A stretch of DNA of 24,043 nucleotides from Lentisphaeria bacterium UBA1791. Lineage in GTDB: Bacteria > Verrucomicrobiota > Lentisphaeria > Victivallales > Victivallaceae. Below are positions 19,409-24,043 of the stretch, piece after piece. Position 1 is the stretch's first letter, and every line of letters begins with the position of its first letter. Below the pieces are notes generated by a model. That model searched no databases and was not told the DNA's origin. It worked only from the letters and a program-made list of their open reading frames with translations. The stretch is from NCBI GenBank assembly GCA_002314455.1, contig DCFZ01000048.1, positions 1 to 24,043 on the forward strand, written 5' to 3'. Both the position numbers and the translations under genes were made by a program.

Positions 19409-19638
19409 TCCCGATTACTTATAGCGAGGCGCTGGCGTTGCTCTTTGTCGCGTGGCTGATCTACTTTGCCATCCTCTGGTGGCGTGAATCGGCGCGGCTC
19501 AAGCGCAACGAGTGGAATCTGATCCACAGTCAGCTTTTCCACTGCGATCAGTGCCATCACTCTTTCGTGCCGAATGAACCGATGAACCTTACGCGCTGTC
19601 CCCGTTGCAACGCCATTTGTATCAGGAGAAGCCGGTAG
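19405..19638 (+). CDS. small membrane-anchored zinc-ribbon protein
   Basis: I do not recognise this 77-residue protein. It has one N-terminal membrane helix (about 8-26, ALALLFVAWLIYFAILWW), a basic stretch after it (RESARLKRNEW), and a four-cysteine knuckle C-x2-C...C-x2-C (CDQC at about 47-50 and CPRC at about 65-68) typical of zinc ribbons. The positive residues place the ribbon in the cytoplasm. ATG 19405 overlaps the TonB-like gene's TGA by ATGA, and GAGGA lies 4 bases upstream; the in-frame TTG at 19378 is less likely. The TAG stop overlaps the GTG start of the next gene. Its place inside the ExbB/ExbD operon suggests a structural or assembly role, which is inference. Confidence 0.75.
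   Translation: MIPITYSEALALLFVAWLIYFAILWWRESARLKRNEWNLIHSQLFHCDQCHHSFVPNEPMNLTRCPRCNAICIRRSR
19624..19629 (+). promoter_or_regulatory. ribosome binding site supporting the GTG start of the lipoprotein
   Basis: AGGAGA lies 8 bases before GTG 19638. It picks out the GTG, which is followed by a perfect lipoprotein signal, over the longer frame from 19605. Confidence 0.75.
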
Positions 19639-20018
19639 TGAAAAAGCTCGTTGTTCTGGCGGCGTTGCTGTTGTTGCTGACGGGGTGTTTGCCGCCGGGG
19701 GAGCCGCCCCCGGGAGATATCGTCAGCAATCACACCCAAGTTCGCACGCCTGCGGAAATTTCGGAGCATCTCGCGACGAAACTCTCGCTTTTCATGCTCG
19801 AGAAGCATCCGCAATGCGCCTGGAAAATTACGGCGGATCCCGATTCGCTGCAGCTGGCGCGCGCAGCGGTGCGCGAATGCGTTTCTTTCGGCTGTCCGCT
19901 TGCGGAAACGGCGCAACTGGAATTGCGCGGCGAGCATCTGGCGGATGGCTGGCGTTATACCTTTTTTGATCACGGCAATGCTGTTTGGAGCGAAAAATAT
20001 ATGGAGTCGGAAAAATGA
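19638..20018 (+). CDS. small lipoprotein of unknown function
   Basis: The 126-residue product starts at GTG with a textbook lipoprotein signal: KK, then VVLAALLLLLTGC, with lipobox LTGC and the acylated Cys at residue 17. A Pro-rich linker (LPPGEPPPGD) follows. The mature part contains a few more cysteines (CAW, REC, GCP) and ends with a probable beta-strand segment (GWRYTFFDHGNAVW). I recognise no family. It overlaps the upstream gene by one base (TAGTG) and the downstream gene by four (ATGA), so it is tightly coupled. By position it could be a Pal-like partner of the ExbB/ExbD/TonB complex, but it lacks an OmpA/Pal peptidoglycan-binding domain. Confidence 0.8.
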   Translation: MKKLVVLAALLLLLTGCLPPGEPPPGDIVSNHTQVRTPAEISEHLATKLSLFMLEKHPQCAWKITADPDSLQLARAAVRECVSFGCPLAETAQLELRGEHLADGWRYTFFDHGNAVWSEKYMESEK

Positions 20019-20956
20019 CGATGGATCTTTTGTGGATTGCAGGCGGTGTGTTCGGGGCGGTCTTGCTCTATTTCGGGGCGGATTTTCTGGTCGATGGCGG
20101 CGCGGCGCTCGCCGAACGCTGTCACGTGCCGAAACTGCTCATCGGCTTGACGCTCGTCGCCTTTGGCACCAGTGCGCCGGAATTGGTCGTCAGCATCGAC
20201 GCCGCGCTGAAAAACGCCGGCGACATTGCGGCGGGCAACATCGTCGGTTCCAACATCTGCAACATCGCGCTGATCCTCGGCGTCAGCGCCTGTATCGCGA
20301 CGCTCGGCGTCAGCAAGTCGCTCTTTTATCTGGATATGCCGTTTCTGTTGGTCGTGACGTTCGGATTTGCCGGAATCGAATATCTTTACGGCGGCGTTTC
20401 GCGCCGGGCGGGCGCGATACTGCTGGCGCTTTTTGTCATTTATCTGGTCGTGCGCATTGTCATTGCGCCCGGCGAATTCGTCGCGGCGGCGGACGACGAC
20501 GCCAAGCCGAAACCAATTTGGCGATCGCTCTTGTCGACGGTCGCCGGATTGATCGCGCTCATCGCCGGCGCCAAACTTTTTGTCAATGGCGCCGTGGTGC
20601 TCGCCCGCTTCGCCGGCGTCAGCGAAGCCGTGATCGCGTTGACGATCGTCGCGCTCGGTACCAGCTTGCCGGAACTCGCGACCTCGGCGGTCGCCGCGTG
20701 GAAGCGCGAGACCGACATCGCCGTCGGCAACGTCGTCGGTTCCAACTTGTTCAACATTATGCTCATCATGAGCGTTGCGCCGCTCGTTCGCCCGCTGGCG
20801 ACGCCGGGCATCGTCTGGATCGACGTCGCGGTGATGTGCGCGCTCGTGCTCTTATTGTGGGTGATGATGCTTTTCAAGCGCAAGATCACGCGTCTGGACG
20901 GCATCATCTTGCTGATCGTGTACATCGGGTACATCGCGATGCTCGCGATGCGGTAA
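20015..20956 (+). CDS. Ca2+/cation antiporter (CaCA family, YrbG-like)
   Basis: An inner-membrane exchanger of the sodium/calcium type, about 313 residues with roughly ten membrane segments. Both alpha repeats are clear: AFGTSAPELVVS with GNIVGSNICNI in the first half, and ALGTSLPELATS with GNVVGSNLFNI in the second, carrying the ion-binding Glu and Asn residues. A charged cytoplasmic loop (AAADDDAKPKP) separates the halves. The size and motif forms resemble E. coli YrbG. ATG 20015 overlaps the lipoprotein stop (ATGA) and has GGAG 8 bases upstream, so the earlier in-frame start at 19985 is rejected. dxr follows after 29 bases. The ion transported is not determined by the sequence. Confidence 0.92.
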   Translation: MTMDLLWIAGGVFGAVLLYFGADFLVDGGAALAERCHVPKLLIGLTLVAFGTSAPELVVSIDAALKNAGDIAAGNIVGSNICNIALILGVSACIATLGVSKSLFYLDMPFLLVVTFGFAGIEYLYGGVSRRAGAILLALFVIYLVVRIVIAPGEFVAAADDDAKPKPIWRSLLSTVAGLIALIAGAKLFVNGAVVLARFAGVSEAVIALTIVALGTSLPELATSAVAAWKRETDIAVGNVVGSNLFNIMLIMSVAPLVRPLATPGIVWIDVAVMCALVLLLWVMMLFKRKITRLDGIILLIVYIGYIAMLAMR

Positions 20957-20985
20957 ACCGGCATCAAACAAGAGGTTTTAATCAT

Positions 20986-22146
20986 ATGGAAACAAAAATT
21001 CCCCGCCGGGTCGTCGTGCTGGGCGCGACGGGTTCGATCGGGCGTTCCGCGGCGGCGGAACTTTCCGAGCACGCCGCCGAATTTCAGGTCGTCGCGCTCG
21101 CGGCGCGAAACAACTTGGATGAACTCGCGCGGCAGAGCGCGATTTTTCACCCCGACACCGTCATTACGACCGACCCCGCGCTGGAAAAGGAATTGGCGGC
21201 AAAACTTCCCGCCGGAATTTGCGCCGCTTCCGGCGAGGAGGCGATGGTCGATGCGGCGATCCGCGACGACGTCGACATCGTCTTGTGCGCGGTGATCGGC
21301 ACGGCGGGCATCCGCCCCGTGCTGGAAGCGTTGAAGCGCGGCAAACGCGTCGCGCTGGCAAGCAAGGAAGTCCTCGCACTCGCGGGTGAACTCGTGATGG
21401 CGGAAGCGAAAAGGCACCCCGGGTGTCTCGTGCCCATCGACAGCGAACACTCCGGCGTCTTTCAGGTGCTGGCGGGGCGGCGGCCCGATGAGATCGCCAA
21501 GGTGTGGCTGACCGCTTCCGGGGGCGCATTCCGCGACTGGGATCCGGCGAAGCTCCCCGAAGCGACCTTTGCGGACGCGTTGCGTCACCCGACGTGGAAA
21601 ATGGGGGATAAGATCACGGTCGATTCCGCAAGTCTGATGAATAAGGCGCTCGAACTTATCGAGGCGCATTTCCTCTTTGATCTGCCGAGCGACAAACTCG
21701 ACGTCGTCATCAATGCCCAGTCGGTCGTCCACGCGCTTGCCGAATTGACCGACGGCAGTTTCATCGCGCAACTTTCGGTGCCGGATATGAAACTTGCCAT
21801 CCGCTACGCCCTGACGTGGCCCGAAAGGCTCCCGGGCGCCGTCGGCAAGACGACGCTCCCCGCGTTGGGCAAACTGGAATTCCGCGAAGTCGACCATATC
21901 CATTTCCCGGCGATTGCGCTGGCGCGGCGTGCAATCGAACTTTCCGGCACGATGCCGGCGGTGCTCAACGCCGCCGACGAAGTCGCGGTGGCGCGTTTCC
22001 GAGAGGGCGAGATCAAATTCACCGATATCTGGCAACTGGTCGGCGACGTGATGGAAAAAATCCCCGTCGAGCCGCAGCGCTCTCTCGAGCAGATCCTCGA
22101 CTGCGATCGCCGCGCCCGCGAGGCCGCCCGTGCATGGCATCGGTAA
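20986..22146 (+). CDS. dxr: 1-deoxy-D-xylulose 5-phosphate reductoisomerase
   Basis: Dxr (IspC) catalyses the NADPH-dependent conversion of DXP to MEP, the first committed step of the non-mevalonate isoprenoid pathway. The 386-residue protein has the NADPH loop VVLGATGSIG, LASKEVLALAGE, the metal-binding PIDSEHSGVFQ (Asp and Glu), the WLTASGGAFRDW catalytic-loop region, and DSASLMNKALELIEAHFLF with the third acidic ligand and the substrate-binding Asn-Lys. Length is typical. ATG 20986 has AGAGG about 11 bases upstream; the open frame reaches back to 19900 but that part overlaps two other genes and is unsupported. It is the last gene of the gyrB operon. No clear terminator follows. Confidence 0.97.
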   Translation: METKIPRRVVVLGATGSIGRSAAAELSEHAAEFQVVALAARNNLDELARQSAIFHPDTVITTDPALEKELAAKLPAGICAASGEEAMVDAAIRDDVDIVLCAVIGTAGIRPVLEALKRGKRVALASKEVLALAGELVMAEAKRHPGCLVPIDSEHSGVFQVLAGRRPDEIAKVWLTASGGAFRDWDPAKLPEATFADALRHPTWKMGDKITVDSASLMNKALELIEAHFLFDLPSDKLDVVINAQSVVHALAELTDGSFIAQLSVPDMKLAIRYALTWPERLPGAVGKTTLPALGKLEFREVDHIHFPAIALARRAIELSGTMPAVLNAADEVAVARFREGEIKFTDIWQLVGDVMEKIPVEPQRSLEQILDCDRRAREAARAWHR

Positions 22147-22152
22147 TTTTAT

Positions 22153-22181
22153 TTGCAAAAATCGTGCAAGCGTGTTATATT
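22153..22181 (+). promoter_or_regulatory. promoter of rpsO
   Basis: TTGCAA (22153-22158), 17 bases, TATATT (22176-22181). It begins seven bases after the dxr stop and would start transcription near 22188, leaving a leader of about 113 bases. Confidence 0.8.
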
Positions 22182-22187
22182 ATAAGA

Positions 22188-22300
22188 CTTTTCCGGTAAA
22201 AATTGCCGGTGAAACGCTTTTTGCGGTCGTAGTTCCGGGTGCCGATGTCCGCCCCGGCGGCTGTGGAATGCGAAAACTTTTGATGAAGGAGAACTGAAAA
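22188..22300 (+). promoter_or_regulatory. rpsO leader, possible S15 autoregulatory RNA
   Basis: The leader can form CCGG/CCGG (22193-22196 with 22206-22209), an outer TTCC/GGAA pairing (22233-22236 with 22265-22268), and two mutually exclusive inner stems: CCGGG/CCCGG (22235-22239 with 22253-22257) or GCCG/CGGC (22241-22244 with 22255-22258). AAGGAG (22286-22291) is the ribosome binding site. S15 leaders are known in several phyla; I cannot match this one to a described class. Confidence 0.4.
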
Positions 22301-22570
22301 ATGGACAAAGCCACGAAGACCCAGACGATTCAGAATTTCGCCCGCAAAGAGGGCGATACCGGTTCGCCGGAAGTTCAGATCGCGTTGTTGAGCGGTCGTA
22401 TTCTCGAACTCACCGCGCACCTCAAGAACAATCCGAAAGATCACAGCACCCGTCATGGTCTGCTGGCGATGGTCGTGCTCCGCAAGAAGCTGTTGAACTA
22501 CCTCGCCCGCGAAAACCGCGCGAAGTACATCGAGATCACCGACAAACTCGGTATCCGTCGTACCAAGTAA
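22301..22570 (+). CDS. rpsO: 30S ribosomal protein S15 (uS15)
   Basis: uS15 is a primary 16S rRNA binding protein in the 30S platform and contacts the 50S subunit in bridge B4. The 89-residue length is exactly the bacterial norm. The signature is clear: DTGSPEVQIALLSGRI, LTAHLKNNPKDHSTRHGLL, then VLRKKLLNYL and YIEITDKLGIRR. It has its own promoter, a structured leader and a strong terminator, so it is a single-gene unit. In E. coli rpsO is followed by pnp; that is not the case here. Confidence 0.98.
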   Translation: MDKATKTQTIQNFARKEGDTGSPEVQIALLSGRILELTAHLKNNPKDHSTRHGLLAMVVLRKKLLNYLARENRAKYIEITDKLGIRRTK

Positions 22571-22593
22571 GCGATCCAAGATCGTCAAAAACT

Positions 22594-22625
22594 GCCGCTC
22601 ACCGCAAGGTGCGCGGCGTTTTTTT
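22594..22625 (+). terminator. intrinsic terminator of rpsO
   Basis: GCCGC-T-CACC (22594-22603), GCAA tetraloop (22604-22607), GGTG-C-GCGGC (22608-22617), then G and seven T (22619-22625). A GNRA loop on a stable stem with a T-run is a textbook terminator. Confidence 0.95.
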
Positions 22626-22656
22626 ATGAGATTTTGAGGGAAGAAGCATTTTTTTC

Positions 22657-22685
22657 TTGCATTTGCTCCGATCAGCGATTATATT
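22657..22685 (+). promoter_or_regulatory. promoter of the HPr gene
   Basis: TTGCAT (22657-22662), 17 bases, TATATT (22680-22685), 33 bases before the HPr ATG. AGAGGAG lies just upstream of the start. Confidence 0.8.
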
Positions 22686-22718
22686 TAAATTATCGTCAAA
22701 AGAGGAGTATTTTTCAAG

Positions 22719-22997
22719 ATGAAAGAGCGCGTTGTCACCATTCATAACCGGGCGGGCATCCATTGTCGCCCCTCCGGCGTAATCCTCAATACGATCAATC
22801 AGGAATTTCCCTATCACCGTTTTGAGGTCTCGAACGCCGACAACACCATCGAGTTGAACAGTATGCTCGCCCTGATTTCCCTCGGACTTGCCGCCGGCGC
22901 GCAGGCGACGCTCCGCTGTACCGGCCCCAAAGAGGACGAGGCGATCCAGCGCATCGGCGATCTCTTTGAAAAAGAATTCGATTTCCCGACAAGATAA
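22719..22997 (+). CDS. HPr family phosphocarrier protein
   Basis: HPr passes phosphate from enzyme I to sugar-specific EIIA proteins and often has regulatory roles. The 92-residue product has the active-site histidine His15 in NRAGIHCRPSG; the usual form is G-L-H-A-R-P-A, so Cys16 and Ser19-Gly20 are atypical. A serine equivalent to the regulatory Ser46 is present (LNSMLALISLG, Ser48), which would allow HPr kinase control. No enzyme I or EII gene is nearby, so it could serve a partial, regulatory PTS. It has its own promoter and no visible terminator before the aldolase promoter, so read-through into the aldolase gene is possible. Confidence 0.9.
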   Translation: MKERVVTIHNRAGIHCRPSGVILNTINQEFPYHRFEVSNADNTIELNSMLALISLGLAAGAQATLRCTGPKEDEAIQRIGDLFEKEFDFPTR

Positions 22998-23018
22998 CGC
23001 TTTTTCCCCGTTTGGGAT

Positions 23019-23047
23019 TTGCATTTGCGCATCTGTTACCGTATATT
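23019..23047 (+). promoter_or_regulatory. promoter of the class II aldolase gene
   Basis: TTGCAT (23019-23024), 17 bases, TATATT (23042-23047). It starts 21 bases after the HPr stop and lies 46 bases before the aldolase ATG. Confidence 0.8.
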
Positions 23048-23093
23048 AAAACAAGGTTAATTTTACCACCTATTATTTCGGAGGATTTTTCGT

Positions 23094-23933
23094 ATGTCGC
23101 TTCAGAGAATGGATACCTTGCTCAAGGCCGCCCGCAAACAACACATCGCCATCGGCGCTTTCGAGTGCTGGGACAGTCTCAACGTCGAGGGCATCGCCCG
23201 CGCCGCTGCCGCCACGCATTCGCCGGTGATCTTTCAGGCGACCGCAATGGAATTCGGTTCCATCGGCGGCGCCGAGGCGCTCGCGTGCATCGTCAATTAC
23301 TACATCAAGCGCTTCGATCTCGACGCGGCGCTCCACCTCGACCACGGCGCTTCCATCGAGGAAGTCGAAGAGTGCGTCAAGGCGGGCTACTCGTCGGTGA
23401 TGCTCGACGCTTCGATCCACCCCTTTGAAGAAAACGTCCGCCTTTCCAAAATGGCGGCGGATATGGCGCACGCCTACAACGCCAGCTGTGAAGCCGAACT
23501 CGGCCACGTCGGCGGCGGCGACGGCGGCGTCGGCACCGAATCCGTGTTGACCGTGCCCGGCGAAGCCGCGGAATTCATCCGCCGCACCGGCGTTGACTGC
23601 CTCGCGGTCGCAATCGGCACCGTCCACGGCGAATACAAAGGCAAGCCCGAGCTCAAGCTCGACCGTCTCGCCGAAATCGCCGCTTCCGTCGAGGAACCCC
23701 TCGTGCTCCACGGCGGCAGCGGAACTCCGATCGACTTGTTGCAGGCGGCAATCAAACTCGGCATCGCCAAGATCAACATCTGTACCGATATCAACAAGGC
23801 CTTCCTCGCCGGTATTGAAGAAGCCCGCGCGACCAAGACCCCCAGCCTCGCCGGTTATTTCTACCGTCCCGCCGTCGCGGCATTGCAGAAAAAAACCGAG
23901 GAACTCATCCGTCAGTTCCGCTGCGAAAAGTAA
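23094..23933 (+). CDS. class II ketose-bisphosphate aldolase (fructose- or tagatose-bisphosphate type)
   Basis: A zinc-dependent class II aldolase that splits a ketose 1,6-bisphosphate into DHAP and glyceraldehyde 3-phosphate. The 279-residue product has the catalytic and metal motif LHLDHGAS (Asp and His), the segment CEAELGHVGGG, AIGTVHGEYKGKPELKLDRL with a metal-binding His, LHGGSGTP for phosphate and metal binding, and INICTDIN near the C-terminus. The length fits the GatY/KbaY/IolJ branch as well as short Fba proteins, so the substrate is uncertain. GGAGG lies about 9 bases before the ATG. It has its own promoter and a strong terminator. HPr is its upstream neighbour, but no sugar transport or kinase gene is present to narrow down the role. 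Confidence 0.93.
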   Translation: MSLQRMDTLLKAARKQHIAIGAFECWDSLNVEGIARAAAATHSPVIFQATAMEFGSIGGAEALACIVNYYIKRFDLDAALHLDHGASIEEVEECVKAGYSSVMLDASIHPFEENVRLSKMAADMAHAYNASCEAELGHVGGGDGGVGTESVLTVPGEAAEFIRRTGVDCLAVAIGTVHGEYKGKPELKLDRLAEIAASVEEPLVLHGGSGTPIDLLQAAIKLGIAKINICTDINKAFLAGIEEARATKTPSLAGYFYRPAVAALQKKTEELIRQFRCEK

Positions 23934-23956
23934 TATCCGATCGCCGAAACCCCAAA

Positions 23957-24004
23957 GGGGCTGTTGCAAAACCTTCACCGGTAAGCAACAGCCCCCCCTT
24001 TTTT
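23957..24004 (+). terminator. intrinsic terminator of the aldolase gene
   Basis: GGGGCTGTTGC (23957-23967) pairs perfectly with GCAACAGCCCC (23985-23995), 11 bp, with a small inner ACC/GGT stem in the loop. CCC and six T follow to 24004. The remaining bases to the window end show no gene. Confidence 0.93.
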
Positions 24005-24043
24005 GCCCTCATCTGATTTCGTAGCGTGGTGAGAACAAGAGAG

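Noticed and set aside
19900..20985. Long in-frame extension upstream of dxr
   Set aside because: It overlaps the lipoprotein and antiporter genes in another frame, is Arg-rich low-complexity sequence, and the real Dxr N-terminus with its ribosome binding site lies at 20986.

Overview
The window is about 24 kb of roughly 60% GC bacterial chromosome, densely coded, with every gene I can support on the + strand. It looks like a Gram-negative of the PVC group, possibly Lentisphaerae/Victivallales. This is an inference from gene order (rpoC, rpsL-rpsG-fusA-rpsJ with no tuf between fusA and rpsJ), a GyrB with the long Gram-negative-type insertion, ExbB/ExbD energisers and a lipoprotein; no 16S rRNA or other taxonomic marker is present. 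I see no mobile element, CRISPR array, tRNA or rRNA gene.

Region 1 (1-9272) is information processing. It holds the 3' part of rpoC (cut by the window edge), a terminator/promoter junction, then rpsL, rpsG, fusA, rpsJ, rplC, rplD, rplW, rplB and rpsS in one tight run. The run stops at a strong terminator after rpsS, although the S10 operon normally continues into rplV-rpsC-rplP. Odd points here are Arg at uS12 position 88, a cysteine-rich uL3 loop lacking the usual methylated Gln150, and a structured rpsJ-rplC gap.

Region 2 (9273-11560) is one stand-alone gene with its own promoter and terminator. It encodes a 706-residue repeat protein with Ig/fibronectin-like modules and an RTX-like C-terminal part but no N-terminal signal peptide, so it is a candidate type I secretion substrate or surface protein.

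Region 3 (11561-22146) looks like one very long operon: gyrB, recA, a secreted TPR protein, exbB, exbD, a TonB-like protein, a small membrane zinc-ribbon protein, a lipoprotein, a Ca2+/cation antiporter and dxr. Gaps are tiny or negative (ATGA and TAGTG overlaps) and no internal promoter is obvious. The TPR-ExbB-ExbD-TonB-zinc ribbon-lipoprotein block resembles a Tol/Ton-type envelope machine with unfamiliar partners, and is the best candidate in the window for something undescribed.

Region 4 (22147-24043) holds three genes with separate promoters: rpsO with a structured leader, an HPr-type phosphocarrier, and a class II ketose-bisphosphate aldolase ending in a strong terminator. Four promoters in the window (9305, 22153, 22657, 23019) share an almost identical TTGCAW-N17-TATATT form, which gives a working picture of this organism's housekeeping promoter.
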